The notes: generated from the sequence alone by a model not told the origin. Positions 1-8,893 are shown, counted from the stretch's first letter. The stretch: 64,000 bases of DNA from Nitrobacter sp039808345 (GCF_047824785.1 NZ_CP181167.1:558001-622000), one strand, 5' to 3'. A program made the numbers and translations.

Positions 1-265
1 AACGAAACAGGTGGCGCATCGCCGACAGACGCCGTGCGACGCTCGATGACTTGAAACCCCTGAGGTCGAGGTCGTTGAGATAGTCTCTTAGCGTCTGCGT
101 CTCGGCGATGACGAAATTCCGCCGCGCACGGGCGAGGAACGCGGATAAATCCTCAAGGTCCCGGCGGTAGGCGTCAAGCGTGTTCGCGCCGGCGCCTTGC
201 TCGGCCGCCAGCATGTCGAGGAACAGGGCGGTCAGCTTCGCGTCGGAGGAGTTATGGGATTTCAT
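1..265 (-). CDS. xerD: Tyrosine recombinase XerD, N-terminal part
   Basis: The gene reads leftwards off the window edge; only the first 88 codons are present, starting at the ATG complementary to 263-265. The translation begins MKSHNSSDAKLTALFLDM and contains the SAM-like core-binding domain of phage-type integrases, recognisable by ANTLDAYRRDLEDL and the SSVARRLSAMRHLFR segment. The catalytic domain with the R-H-R-Y residues lies outside the window. XerD with XerC resolves chromosome dimers at dif during division. Its position divergent from aroK matches the family-typical order xerD-aroK-aroB in Bradyrhizobiaceae, which supports XerD over a mobile-element integrase. Identity is inferred from the N-terminal domain and context. 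Confidence 0.85.
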   Translation of the reverse strand, partial: MKSHNSSDAKLTALFLDMLAAEQGAGANTLDAYRRDLEDLSAFLARARRNFVIAETQTLRDYLNDLDLRGFKSSSVARRLSAMRHLFR

Positions 266-277
266 ATCGCCGCCTAT

Positions 278-320
278 AGCGTTTTCGAACGACGAGGATG
301 AAAGAAAACGCGTCAAAACA
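278..320. repeat. Family A intergenic palindromic repeat, short copy
   Basis: The arms GCGTTTTC (279-286) and GAAAACGC (304-311) are inverted complements, followed by the AAAACA run seen in other copies. It lies between the xerD start and a small gene. Confidence 0.7.
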
Positions 321-371
321 AAAAGCTGGAGCCCGGCCTTGCTTCCGTCAAAGCCGGAATAGCCCTAGCAG

Positions 372-518
372 CTATTTCTTGAGAAACTTGTCGGGGTGGA
401 CGGTGACCGTCATTTCCCGCGGCGTCGGCTCGACGAAATTCGCCAGCCCGAGAATCACGCCGTAAGCGATCGCACCGAGCACGGCGACGATGGTCAGGAA
501 GCGGAACAGGCTGGGCAT
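372..518 (-). CDS. Small single-span membrane protein, 48 aa
   Basis: A 48-residue reading frame starts at the ATG complementary to 516-518 and ends with TAG at 372-374. Residues 4-27 form one hydrophobic helix (LFRFLTIVAVLGAIAYGVIL), followed by a short tail with FVEPTPREMTV and a lysine-rich end. That layout fits a small inner-membrane protein with a periplasmic or cytoplasmic tail. It lies in the gap between xerD and aroK, where related genomes often carry a short conserved hypothetical gene. No function can be assigned. It is supported by the coherent membrane segment rather than by any motif, so it is a moderately confident call. Confidence 0.6.
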   Translation of the reverse strand: MPSLFRFLTIVAVLGAIAYGVILGLANFVEPTPREMTVTVHPDKFLKK

Positions 519-781
519 TTACGGTCCCGAGCACGATATTGACCTTCAGGCGAATGCCGCAAGTACCAACATGTTCGCAAGTCAGGTGCAAGAGTCTCTG
601 GCAACGCCCTCGGCGGGAGTAGTATAGCTGGCCGGGAGACGGCGTTTCCAGTCTGACATCGCCCGCCGTCCAGCGAATGTTCTTAACCGGATATCAGGAT
701 CAAGAAGGCCGTCGTGAGCTTGGAAGCTGACATTCTCCGTCGGAAATCGCGGAAGGGCCGAATGTCGAATCCGGTTCAGGC

Positions 782-1432
782 GTGCAACGGCGTTCCGGCA
801 GGTGTCCTTTGACGTCCGAAACCGTTTCACCGGCCAGCTTCGGCAAATCCCCCGAGACCGCCGTTGTCGCGGCGCTAGCGGGGCGGTCGCTGGCGCTTGT
901 CGGCATGATGGGAGCCGGCAAGTCCACCATCGGTCGGCGGCTGGCGGCGCGCCTCAGGATGCGATTCGTCGATGCCGACGCCGAGATCGAGCTTGCGGCC
1001 GGAATGCCGATACCCGAAATTTTCGACACTCACGGCGAGCCCCATTTCCGGGATGGCGAGGCGCGCGTGATCGCGCGGCTGCTGAATGGCGGCCCGATCG
1101 TGCTCGCGACCGGCGGCGGCGCCGTGCTGCGCGAGGAGACCCGGGCGCGCCTTTCGGAGCGGGCGGTCTCGATCTGGCTGAAGGCGGACGCCGAGGTGAT
1201 CCTGCGCCGGGTCAGGCGCCGCGCCGACAGGCCCTTGCTGCAAACGGCCGATCCAGCCGAGACGATCAAGCGCCTCATCGCCGAGCGCGAGCCGATCTAC
1301 CAACAGGCGGATATTACCGTCGCCTCGCGCGACGTGCCGTATGAATGGATTGTCGATGAGTGCATCAGCCTGCTTCATCGCAGGCTTTGCCGCGGCGAAA
1401 CGACCGCTCCGAAACCAGGCGAAACGCGATGA
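782..1432 (+). CDS. aroK: Shikimate kinase
   Basis: The protein phosphorylates shikimate to shikimate-3-phosphate with ATP in the cytoplasm, the fifth step of the shikimate pathway. Visible motifs are the P-loop GMMGAGKST at residues 41-49, the DxD pair at D64/D66 that binds magnesium and substrate, FDTHGEPHFRDGE (81-93), the glycine loop GGGA at 111-114 and the lid arginine in RADRPLL. It is 216 aa from the ATG at 782. The first ~30 residues are outside the kinase fold, and a TTG at 809 is an alternative start. The aroB start follows 31 bases downstream, so the two are very likely one operon, as is common in Proteobacteria. Confidence 0.95.
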   Translation: MQRRSGRCPLTSETVSPASFGKSPETAVVAALAGRSLALVGMMGAGKSTIGRRLAARLRMRFVDADAEIELAAGMPIPEIFDTHGEPHFRDGEARVIARLLNGGPIVLATGGGAVLREETRARLSERAVSIWLKADAEVILRRVRRRADRPLLQTADPAETIKRLIAEREPIYQQADITVASRDVPYEWIVDECISLLHRRLCRGETTAPKPGETR

Positions 1433-1463
1433 GAGACCCTGACGAGGGATTTGACACCACGCC

Positions 1464-2615
1464 ATGACCATTCCGTTGAAAAAATCAGACCCGATCACGG
1501 TCGATGTCGCGCTCGGTGAGCGTTCCTATGACATTGTCATCGGCCGGAACATCCTGCCGTCGCTGGGCGAGCGGATCGCCGCGTTGCGTCCCGGTGCGCG
1601 CGTCGCCGTGGTCACCGACGCCTGTGTCGCCACTCATTGGCTTCAGCCAGCCGAGGCATCGCTGACCGGCGCCGGTCTCACAACCTCGCGGATCGTCGTC
1701 GATGAAGGCGAGGTTTCGAAGAGTTATGCAGGTATTGGATTTGTCTGTGAGGAACTGATCAAGGTCAGGATCGAGCGCAACGATCTTGTCGTCGCGCTTG
1801 GCGGGGGCGTGGTCGGCGATCTCGCGGGCTTCGCCGCCGCGATCGTACGCCGTGGCGTCGATTTCGTGCAGGTGCCGACGTCGCTGCTGGCGCAGGTGGA
1901 TTCGTCGGTGGGCGGCAAGACCGGCATCAACTCGCCGCAGGGCAAGAACCTGGTCGGTGCCTTTCACCAGCCGATCCTGGTGGTCGCGGACACCGCCGTG
2001 CTGGATACCTTGTCGCCGCGCCAGTTTCGCGCCGGCTATGCCGAAGTCGCCAAATACGGACTGATCGGCGATGAGGCGTTCTTCGCGTGGCTGGAAGCCC
2101 ACCATGCCGATATCGTCAAAGGCGACGCGGCGCGCGAGCACGCGGTCGCCACCAGTTGCCGCGCCAAGGCCGCCATCGTCGCCCGCGACGAGCGCGAGAG
2201 CGGCGATCGCGCGTTGCTCAATCTCGGCCATACATTTGGCCACGCGCTGGAAGCCGCGACCGGATTTTGCGGGCGTCTTTATCACGGCGAGGGCGTTTCG
2301 ATCGGCATGGTGCTGGCCGCCGAACTCTCGGCGCAACTCGGAATGATCGCGGCCGCCGACGTGTCCCGTATCGAGAGGCATCTGGCGGCGGCGGGTCTGC
2401 CGACGCGCTTGCAGGACATCGCCGGCTTCAGGCAGGAGGGTCTGGCCGATGCGGATGCGCTGATGACGCTGATGGCGCAGGACAAGAAGGTCAAGCGCGG
2501 CCGGCTGACCTTCATCCTGCTGAAGGCGATCGGTCAGGCGGTGGTGTCATCGGACGTCGAGCCTTCGATGGTTCGGGATTTTCTTGCCCGCAAGCTCGCC
2601 GACGCGCCGGCCTGA
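1464..2615 (+). CDS. aroB: 3-dehydroquinate synthase
   Basis: The enzyme converts 3-deoxy-D-arabino-heptulosonate 7-phosphate to 3-dehydroquinate using NAD and a divalent metal, the second step of the shikimate pathway. The NAD-binding segment GGGVVGD is at 113-119 and the substrate-binding DSSVGGKTGIN at 146-156. The metal ligands are E194 in GYAEVAKYG, histidine in HTFGHALEA (256-264) and H274 in YHGEGV. The length of 383 aa is normal for the family. It lies directly after aroK on the same strand, and the pair is probably co-transcribed. The start MTIPLKKSDP gives the expected N-terminus. No anomalies are seen. Confidence 0.97.
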   Translation: MTIPLKKSDPITVDVALGERSYDIVIGRNILPSLGERIAALRPGARVAVVTDACVATHWLQPAEASLTGAGLTTSRIVVDEGEVSKSYAGIGFVCEELIKVRIERNDLVVALGGGVVGDLAGFAAAIVRRGVDFVQVPTSLLAQVDSSVGGKTGINSPQGKNLVGAFHQPILVVADTAVLDTLSPRQFRAGYAEVAKYGLIGDEAFFAWLEAHHADIVKGDAAREHAVATSCRAKAAIVARDERESGDRALLNLGHTFGHALEAATGFCGRLYHGEGVSIGMVLAAELSAQLGMIAAADVSRIERHLAAAGLPTRLQDIAGFRQEGLADADALMTLMAQDKKVKRGRLTFILLKAIGQAVVSSDVEPSMVRDFLARKLADAPA

Positions 2616-2739
2616 TGTTTTGATCTGACGGCGTCGCAATGTCCTTGCGGCAACTTTGATTCCGACATTCGCGAAATCACCTGCCGGAGGGGATGCGAGT
2701 GATGGAATCGGATAGGTTCGGCAAGGTCATGAGACCGCA

Positions 2740-4089
2740 ATGAGTTCAACTCTCCAGCTACTGCTCGCCGTGCTGCTGCTTGCCGCCAACGGATTCTTCG
2801 TCGCGGCTGAGTTCGCGCTGGTGAAGAGCCGCGGCTACCGCGTCAAGGCGATGGTGGAGCGCGGTCAGTTCGGCGCGCGGCTGATGCGCGACATCATGGG
2901 CAACATCGAGGCCTATCTCGCCTGCTGCCAGCTCGGCATCACCATGGCGTCGCTCGGCCTCGGCTGGGTCGGCGAGCCCACGGTGGAGGCGTTGCTTGCG
3001 CCGTTGCTGCGGCCGCTCGGCATGCCGGAGCCGGCGCTGCATTTGACCGCGTTCCTGACCGGATTCCTTGTATTCTCGTCGCTGCATATCGTGATCGGCG
3101 AGCAGGTGCCGAAAACGCTGGCGATCCGGCAGCCGGAGCCGGTGTCGCAGTGGATCGTCTATCCGCTTCATGCCTCCTATGTCCTGTTTTACCCGCTTAA
3201 CTGGCTGCTCAATTCGGCCTCACGCGCCATCCTGCGCGCGCTTCGCGTCAAGGAAGTCTCGCAACATGACGTGTTGACCGGCGCGGAAATCGAAGGGCTG
3301 ATCGGTGAATCCGCCGAGCACGGCGGGATCGAAAGCGGCGAGGCCGAATACATCCAGAATGTATTCCGCTTCGGCGACCTCGCGGTGTCGGACGTGATGG
3401 TTCATCGCACCGCGATGGTGACGATCAATGCCGACCTGCCGCCGGAAGATCTGGTGCGCGAGGTGCTTGCCAGCGAATACACCCGCATCCCGCTCTGGCG
3501 CGACAAGCCGGAGAACATTGTCGGCGTGCTCCATGCCAAGGATCTGTTACGGGCGATTCATGCCTCGGAAGGCGATATAGCCCGCGTCAACGTCAACGCG
3601 ATCGCGCTGCCGCCCTGGTTCGTTCCAGAGATGCGCCCCGTTTCCGATCAGCTTAAGGCGTTTCGCCGCCGCAAGACTCACTTCGCGCTGGTGGTCGACG
3701 AATACGGTGAAGTCGAGGGCATGGTGACGCTGGAAGACGTTCTCGAGGAGATTGTCGGCGACATCTCAGACGAGCACGACGTGGTCGTCGCAGGCGTCCG
3801 GCAACAGGCCGACGGTTCGGTGGTGGTGGATGGTTCGGTGCCGATCCGCGACCTCAATCGCGCCATGGACTGGCATCTTCCGGACGAGGAGGCCACCACC
3901 ATCGCGGGCCTCGTGATTCATGAGGCGCGCTCGATCCCCGAGCGGGGTCAGAATTTTACCTTTTACGGCTTCCGCTTCAGGGTATTGCGGCGCGAACGCA
4001 ACCGCATCACGGCGCTGCGCATCCAGCCGGTGCCGCGCGGCGGGGAGGCGATCGAGAACAGGCCGAAACGGACGGGAATGCTGTCCTGA
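2740..4089 (+). CDS. CNNM/HlyC-CorC family membrane protein with CBS pair
   Basis: The 449-aa protein has the three-part structure of the CNNM/CorC family. Residues 1-190 form a DUF21 membrane domain with about four hydrophobic helices (LLAVLLLAANGFFVAAEFAL at the start). A CBS-domain pair spans about 205-345 (VSDVMVHRTAMVTI and HFALVVDEYGEVEGMVTLED). A C-terminal transporter-associated CorC_HlyC domain covers about 360-440. Members are linked to magnesium or cobalt efflux; older annotations call them hemolysins. Placement directly after aroKB is the usual order in Bradyrhizobiaceae. The substrate cannot be read from the sequence. The gap to aroB is 124 bases, so it may have its own promoter. 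Confidence 0.9.
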   Translation: MSSTLQLLLAVLLLAANGFFVAAEFALVKSRGYRVKAMVERGQFGARLMRDIMGNIEAYLACCQLGITMASLGLGWVGEPTVEALLAPLLRPLGMPEPALHLTAFLTGFLVFSSLHIVIGEQVPKTLAIRQPEPVSQWIVYPLHASYVLFYPLNWLLNSASRAILRALRVKEVSQHDVLTGAEIEGLIGESAEHGGIESGEAEYIQNVFRFGDLAVSDVMVHRTAMVTINADLPPEDLVREVLASEYTRIPLWRDKPENIVGVLHAKDLLRAIHASEGDIARVNVNAIALPPWFVPEMRPVSDQLKAFRRRKTHFALVVDEYGEVEGMVTLEDVLEEIVGDISDEHDVVVAGVRQQADGSVVVDGSVPIRDLNRAMDWHLPDEEATTIAGLVIHEARSIPERGQNFTFYGFRFRVLRRERNRITALRIQPVPRGGEAIENRPKRTGMLS

Positions 4090-4117
4090 CGGTGGAGGCT
4101 TGCGATTGCGGGGGGAC

Positions 4118-4165
4118 ATGCGTTTCTACCGGAAGAAAACGCGTCAGATTAAAAAGACTCTATGA
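4118..4165. repeat. Family A repeat, degenerate copy
   Basis: CGTTTCTACCGGAAGAAAAC followed by GCGTCAGATTAAAAAGACTC keeps the arm, spacer and AAAA-GACTC end of family A but with mismatched arms. It lies between the convergent CNNM and PilZ genes. Confidence 0.5.
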
Positions 4166-4216
4166 GTGAGCCGGCTCGCGCAAAAGGCGCGATCGCGAGT
4201 CAGCGCGCCGGCCTCG

Positions 4217-4534
4217 TTACGAATCGGATTTGGCGAGTGTCCGGCTTTTCTTCTTGCCCGGAACCTTGTCCTCGACGAACTTGACGCCGATCTCGTCGCC
4301 ATTGACGCGGACGAGTTCACAGCGGCGAAAGGCGAGTCCGGTGGACGACAGCAGCAGGAAGAATTCCTTGAGGTTCAGTCCCTCGATCGAGTCCTTCACC
4401 CGAAGCCGCGCGCCGTTGTCGGAGATATCCAGCATGGTGCATGGCCGTTGCCAGGTTCCGTCGATTCCCATCATCAGGACGGCATAGCCGGTAGCGAACG
4501 TCACCCGATCCGCTTTTCGGTTGCCCCAGCTCAT
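4217..4534 (-). CDS. PilZ domain protein
   Basis: The 105-aa protein is essentially one PilZ domain: RKADRV near residue 6 corresponds to the RxxxR c-di-GMP motif region, and DISDNGARL (about 37-45) matches the (D/N)xSxxG motif. It ends with a basic tail (GKKKSRTLAK). PilZ domains bind cyclic di-GMP and act in motility, exopolysaccharide or cell-cycle control. The first arginine motif is imperfect (RKADR rather than RxxxR with full spacing), so binding is likely but not certain. It follows the DUF2336 gene by only 3 bases on the same strand, which indicates an operon. Confidence 0.8.
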   Translation of the reverse strand: MSWGNRKADRVTFATGYAVLMMGIDGTWQRPCTMLDISDNGARLRVKDSIEGLNLKEFFLLLSSTGLAFRRCELVRVNGDEIGVKFVEDKVPGKKKSRTLAKSDS

Positions 4535-4537
4535 GGT

Positions 4538-5671
4538 TCAGATATCCGAAATAGCGATCGCCGTGTCCGGCGCGTCGGCTTTCCTCGCCGAGCCGCGGGC
4601 GGACCAGAAGCGGATGGTGCGTTGCGCCGACGACAGGGAGAGCGCGTCGAACACTTCGCGGCCGTTCTCGAATTCCTGCGTGGTCAGAGGACGGCAATGC
4701 GGGCGGTTGCGAAGAATCATATGGGTCGTTGACCAGTTCAGCCGCGCGGCCTTGCAGGCAACGATCAATCCGTCGGGGCGAGGGTTGGTGAGCAGAGGCT
4801 CGATGGCTTCGACTCTCACCGAGTTCAAAAGCGAGAGCGCGGCGATGATGTGGGTATATTCACCCTGTATCGCGAACCGGTTGATGGTCTGGTCGCCCAG
4901 CTTTCCGGCCCGGTTCAGGGCCAGGACCATCGACTCCGATTCGGCGTAGTTGACCGGAGCCAGGCTCGGAGAGGCGATCTGCTCGATCACTGTCTGGATC
5001 GCCGCCTGAATCCGCGCGCGCATTTCAGGGGGCGCGACCTTGAGCAGACGCTCGCGCACGGCCGCGCTGGCTCGGGAAAGGAGTTCGCGGAGCACCTTGA
5101 TCGGAACGTCCAGTCGCAGCCCGAGCTTCTCGGCGAGCGCTTCGTCCTTTTCGGAGCTTTCAACCAGGACCGCGTAGCCGCGTTCGGAGAAGCGAGCGCC
5201 GGTATTTTTGGCCAACGTATGGGAGACCCGCGAGTCGCCACGCTCGAGCAGCGCGTCGGTCACTCCTTCGCTCAGGGTTTCGCGGTGCGATATGGCGAGC
5301 AGGTGCTGCGGTCCGCGCAGGCTCGCGATTTCAATGAGGTCGCCTTCGGACAGCCGGGCTGATCGCGCCAGAACCGGCACCGCGACCGACGCATCCTGAT
5401 GATATGCGAGTTGCCGGACGGTCTCCTTCGGCGCGAGGCTTGAGCCCGACAGGTTGGTGCTGAGCTGCGCCAGCGCGCGCGCCTCCATCTGCTCCATCAG
5501 CCGGACCAGAACGTCATCGAAGACGCCGATCTGATTTTCGTTGAGCCGGTCGGCGTCGGACAGGAACAGATCGGTGACCCGGCGGAGCATCTGGACCCGC
5601 CGCTCGGACGAGCCGCCCTTCACCGCACTTTCCAGTTCCGCGATGAGCGCCGTCGAGGCTGCTTCGGCCAT
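4538..5671 (-). CDS. DUF2336 domain protein
   Basis: The 377-aa protein has no membrane segments and is rich in helical repeats (LLKVAPPEMRARIQAAI, ARSARLSEGDLIEIASL), the character of the alphaproteobacterial DUF2336 family. The N-terminal part (residues 20-330) is alpha-solenoid-like; the C-terminus carries SSAQRTIRFWSARGSARKAD. Members of DUF2336 often sit beside PilZ, cell-cycle or sensory genes in Rhizobiales, but the molecular role is unknown. The PilZ gene starts 3 bases after its stop, so the two are probably translated from one message. The upstream 270 bases (5672-5941) hold no gene and presumably its promoter. Confidence 0.75.
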   Translation of the reverse strand: MAEAASTALIAELESAVKGGSSERRVQMLRRVTDLFLSDADRLNENQIGVFDDVLVRLMEQMEARALAQLSTNLSGSSLAPKETVRQLAYHQDASVAVPVLARSARLSEGDLIEIASLRGPQHLLAISHRETLSEGVTDALLERGDSRVSHTLAKNTGARFSERGYAVLVESSEKDEALAEKLGLRLDVPIKVLRELLSRASAAVRERLLKVAPPEMRARIQAAIQTVIEQIASPSLAPVNYAESESMVLALNRAGKLGDQTINRFAIQGEYTHIIAALSLLNSVRVEAIEPLLTNPRPDGLIVACKAARLNWSTTHMILRNRPHCRPLTTQEFENGREVFDALSLSSAQRTIRFWSARGSARKADAPDTAIAISDI

Positions 5672-5941
5672 GGATGATTCCAGCGAGTCGGATCCGAACG
5701 CGTTACGTCCTACTGCCTTCGCGTTTTACCGTAACACGAAGGTAGTCTGTGCCGATGTACTGAAAAGCGGGTTAATTTCCGATAAAAGCGGCATCTGAAT
5801 TTTGAGCGAGGCGGACGCGGGTCGGGGACAAGCTGCTTTAAGCGGCTCTTGGCGGACGCGAACCGGACATGGCGACGGCCGGTGACCTGCATCTTGTGAC
5901 ATCAGGACCAGGACGGATGTTCCCGTCCGCATACGAGGCGT

Positions 5942-6217
5942 TCAGCGCTGCTGTTCGCCCGGCGCCATCGCCCGAATCGCCAGCGCGTGAATGGGGCCGG
6001 CCAGTTCCGTAGCGAGCAGCGCATTGATCATGCGATGACGCTCGACCCGGCTCTTTCCTTCGAACGCCTGCGATACAATATGAATACGGAAATGCGTCTC
6101 GCCGCCCGGCCGATGGCCGGCGTGACCTTCATGAAGATATGACTCGTCGGCGACATCGAGGCTTTCGGGCGCGAAAGCTTCGCTGAGTTTCTGCGAGATG
6201 TTATCCTTGACGCTCAT
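5942..6217 (-). CDS. BolA family protein
   Basis: The 91-aa protein is a single BolA domain. It shows a conserved histidine-rich loop (YLHEGHAGHRPGGETHF, about residues 27-43), the helix SRVERHRMINALL (55-67) and the terminal GPIHALAIRA. BolA proteins work with monothiol glutaredoxins in iron-sulphur trafficking and can bind DNA. The gene is divergent from the J-domain gene at 6328 with a 110-base shared promoter region. This pairing is common in Rhizobiales. Which BolA paralogue it is cannot be fixed from the sequence alone. Confidence 0.9.
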   Translation of the reverse strand: MSVKDNISQKLSEAFAPESLDVADESYLHEGHAGHRPGGETHFRIHIVSQAFEGKSRVERHRMINALLATELAGPIHALAIRAMAPGEQQR

Positions 6218-6327
6218 GGCCGGCGACTTAACGCTTATCGTCTCTTTCCGTCAATGGCGGACGCCGCCCGGAATAAATGCGATGTCAAGACTTGAAGCCT
6301 GGAGCATTGCGGTGTCAAAGACAGATC

Positions 6328-6975
6328 ATGCCGATAGACACGTCGAAATTCTTCGATAGCATCCGCATCAAGCCAAGGGCCGGTGCGAAGCAGCCGCGCA
6401 TGCGCGAGCGCGAGGAAGTGCTCGCCTGCGAGTGGCCGGACTGTCAGAGCAGGGGATCACACCGCGCACCGAAAGGTCGCGGCAACGAAGGCGGATATTT
6501 TCATTTTTGCCTCGACCATGTCCGGGCCTACAATCAGTCCTACAATTTTTTCCAGGGCATGAACGCGGAAGCGGTCGCGCGCTATCAGAAGGATGCGCTG
6601 ACCGGCCATCGCCCGACCTGGAAGATGGGCGCGAACGGCGCCAAGGGCAAAGGCAGGGCCGATGCCATCGATGCCGAGGGCGTCGCTGATCCCTTCAGTG
6701 TGTTCGGCGAACTCAATGGCCGTGGGAAATGGCGCTCGGGCCCGCAGTTCGAATCCAAACCCGAGACGCGCAAGATCTTCAATGCGGAGCGCAAGGCGCT
6801 GCAGGTGTTGGGACTCGGCGCCGACGCCACGCTCGAAACCGTCAAGGCGAAATACAAGATGCTGGTCAAGCAGCATCACCCCGACGCCAACGGCGGCGAC
6901 CGCTCGACGGAAGATCGCCTGATCGAGATCATCAAGGCGTATAATTACCTGAAGACGGTCGTGCGCGGCGCGTGA
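6328..6975 (+). CDS. J-domain (DnaJ-like) protein
   Basis: The start at 6328 (MPIDTSKFFDSIRI) gives 215 aa. An ATG-like start at 6277 exists but adds residues outside the fold. Residues 30-110 hold a cysteine-containing stretch (CEWPDCQSRGSH and HFCLDHV) that could bind a metal. The J domain is at the C-terminus, about 148-213, with the diagnostic HPD in KQHHPDANGGD. A C-terminal J domain recruits Hsp70/DnaK and stimulates its ATPase. The placement at the C-terminus and the absence of G/F and zinc-finger regions mark it as a type III J protein rather than DnaJ itself. The client is unknown; the neighbour bolA hints at iron-sulphur work, which is inference. Confidence 0.85.
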   Translation: MPIDTSKFFDSIRIKPRAGAKQPRMREREEVLACEWPDCQSRGSHRAPKGRGNEGGYFHFCLDHVRAYNQSYNFFQGMNAEAVARYQKDALTGHRPTWKMGANGAKGKGRADAIDAEGVADPFSVFGELNGRGKWRSGPQFESKPETRKIFNAERKALQVLGLGADATLETVKAKYKMLVKQHHPDANGGDRSTEDRLIEIIKAYNYLKTVVRGA

Positions 6976-7040
6976 AGCGCTTCGGTTGCTGCCGCGCTTC
7001 GGCGCAACCTCTCATCCGTTTTTCTCAGTGTTCAATCTTC

Positions 7041-7370
7041 TCAGTGTTCATCGGTTTTTTTCTCGAGCATCAGCGTCCCTTTTTTCTGAATGACGCCCTG
7101 AATCCCTTGAGCCAGGCGGCTGAGCAGCCATGGCAATGTCACTTCGAGACGAACGTGGTCCTCGGCCACGTCCAGAATTCCTGATACCTGCTGCTTCAGG
7201 GCCGTGACGGAAAAGACCAGGCGGTCGCCGCTCCACACCTCTTCATTGACCTGGATCAACTGGGCGTATTGCGTTCGGGCGCTGCCGAGCCCCGCTTTCA
7301 TCCGTCGCAGCGCTTCATCCTTGCCGAGACGGTGCGGAATGGAAACCACGAGAGGTCTGGTCATGATCAC
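7041..7370 (-). CDS. Polyhydroxyalkanoic acid system family protein
   Basis: The 109-aa protein (MIMTRPLVVSIPHRLGKDEA) resembles the PHA granule-regulator family: a conserved SIPH.LG.DEA.RR start, a beta-rich centre (VWSGDRLVFSVTALKQQVSG) and the LEVTLPWLLSRLA segment. Proteins of this family occur near polyhydroxyalkanoate genes or alone in Alphaproteobacteria; function is not well defined. It converges with the J-domain gene. A second ATG two codons in (7364) could be the real start. No other PHA gene is present in this window, so the name is by family only. Confidence 0.75.
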   Translation of the reverse strand: MIMTRPLVVSIPHRLGKDEALRRMKAGLGSARTQYAQLIQVNEEVWSGDRLVFSVTALKQQVSGILDVAEDHVRLEVTLPWLLSRLAQGIQGVIQKKGTLMLEKKTDEH

Positions 7371-7757
7371 TCCAATGGGCGCCGGAACGGCGTTGGGCCG
7401 CGCGGTAAGTAAGGACGGCGAAATGGATCAGCCCGGCATCGGCAGCCACCGGGCTGTGCGAATGCGCGATGAAGCCGGTGACGACAATCCTCGCGCCCGG
7501 CTGACGCCTGCACCCGGTATTTCCTGGGTATCCATGGTTCAAAAGTTTTACCGGCAAATTTGGCCGAATGGGACCTTGATTCGCGAAGGAGCCCTCCAAA
7601 ATCTGCATATGGTGCTTATCTCGATGATATTCCAATGGAACTTTGATCCGGTGACGGGCTTCTGCCGGCTGCCGCTCTCTGCTAAATTTCGCGAGCCCCT
7701 CGTCCGCAGCCATGCGCAGTCCTGGTTTCGGGAGCGCGCCCGAACCTCGGAGGATTG
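7371..7757. other. Intergenic region upstream of cobS
   Basis: 387 bases separate the divergent PHA-type gene and cobS. No cobalamin riboswitch B12 box was found. A good Shine-Dalgarno GGAGG at 7749-7753 precedes the cobS ATG. No coherent small gene was recognised. Confidence 0.5.
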
Positions 7758-8756
7758 ATGACGACCGCCGCCATAACCAATACCGAGACTCCCACCGGCC
7801 TTCCCGACATGAAGGTGTCGGTGCGGCAGGTGTTCGGGATCGACAGCGATCTCGAAGTCCCCGCTTATTCCGGGACCGATCCGCACGTTCCGGATGTCGA
7901 TTCCGACTACCGGTTCGATCGCGCGACCACGCTGGCCATTCTCGCCGGCTTCGCCAAGAACCGTCGCGTCATGGTGACCGGCTATCACGGCACCGGCAAA
8001 TCAACCCATATCGAGCAGGTGGCGGCGCGGTTGAACTGGCCTTGTGTGCGCGTCAACCTCGACAGTCACATCAGCCGGATCGATCTCGTCGGCAAGGACG
8101 CGATCGTGCTCAAGGACGGCAAGCAGGTCACCGAATTCCGCGACGGCATCCTGCCCTGGGCCTACCAGAACAACGTCGCGTTGTGCTTCGATGAATATGA
8201 TGCGGGCCGCCCGGATGTGATGTTCGTGATCCAGCGCGTGCTGGAATCCTCGGGCCGCCTGACGCTGCTGGACCAGAGCCGGGTCATCAAGCCGCATCCG
8301 GCGTTCCGCCTGTTCGCGACCGCGAACACCATCGGTCTCGGGGACACGTCGGGCCTTTATCATGGCACCCAGCAGATCAATCAGGCGCAGATGGACCGCT
8401 GGAACATCGTCACCACGCTGAATTATCTGCCGCACGACAACGAGGTCGAGATCGTTCTGGCCAAGGCCAAGCATTATCGCACGCCGGAAGGCCGCGACAC
8501 CGTCGGCAAGATGGTTCGGCTGGCGGATCTCACGCGCAACGCTTTCGCCAACGGCGATCTCTCCACGGTGATGAGCCCGCGCACGGTCATCACCTGGGCG
8601 GAGAACACCGAGATATTCGACGACCTTGGCTTTGCCTTTCGAGTCACGTTCCTCAACAAATGCGACGAACTGGAGCGGCCTTTGGTCGCTGAATTCTACC
8701 AGCGCTGCTTCAACGTCGAACTGAGCGAGTCCGCGGTCAACGTGGCGTTGAGCTGA
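7758..8756 (+). CDS. cobS: Cobaltochelatase subunit CobS
   Basis: CobS is the AAA+ ATPase subunit of the aerobic cobaltochelatase that inserts cobalt into hydrogenobyrinic acid a,c-diamide, working with CobT and CobN. The 332-aa protein has a Walker A GYHGTGKS at 75-82, a Walker B in ALCFDEYDAG and the sensor region LFATANTIG. The ATG at 7758 is 4 bases after GGAGG; a TTG at 7755 is too close to it. cobT follows 155 bases downstream on the same strand with a repeat between. CobN is not in the window and is presumably elsewhere on the chromosome, as in other Bradyrhizobiaceae. Confidence 0.96.
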   Translation: MTTAAITNTETPTGLPDMKVSVRQVFGIDSDLEVPAYSGTDPHVPDVDSDYRFDRATTLAILAGFAKNRRVMVTGYHGTGKSTHIEQVAARLNWPCVRVNLDSHISRIDLVGKDAIVLKDGKQVTEFRDGILPWAYQNNVALCFDEYDAGRPDVMFVIQRVLESSGRLTLLDQSRVIKPHPAFRLFATANTIGLGDTSGLYHGTQQINQAQMDRWNIVTTLNYLPHDNEVEIVLAKAKHYRTPEGRDTVGKMVRLADLTRNAFANGDLSTVMSPRTVITWAENTEIFDDLGFAFRVTFLNKCDELERPLVAEFYQRCFNVELSESAVNVALS

Positions 8757-8893
8757 TCTCACCCTCTCCTCTTGCGGGAGAGGGTGCGTTCGCGGAGCGA
8801 AGGCGGGCGAGGGGGTGTCCTCTCTCGTTCGAAGATGACCCCTCATCCGGCCCGGACTTCGTCCGCGCCACCTTCTCCCGCAAGGGGAGAAGG
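8757..8893. repeat. Intergenic inverted repeats between cobS and cobT
   Basis: Two palindromes occur in the gap: ACCCTCTCC...GGGAGAGGGT at 8761-8784 and CCTTCTCCC...GGGGAGAAGG at 8871-8893. This is the common CCCTCTCC-type intergenic repeat of Rhizobiales and could stabilise or attenuate the cobS-cobT message. Confidence 0.65.

Noticed and set aside
7371..7757. Possible cobalamin riboswitch upstream of cobS
   Set aside because: The stretch has a GCCACCGGGCTG segment but no B12 box or the conserved core; the gap reads as ordinary intergenic DNA.
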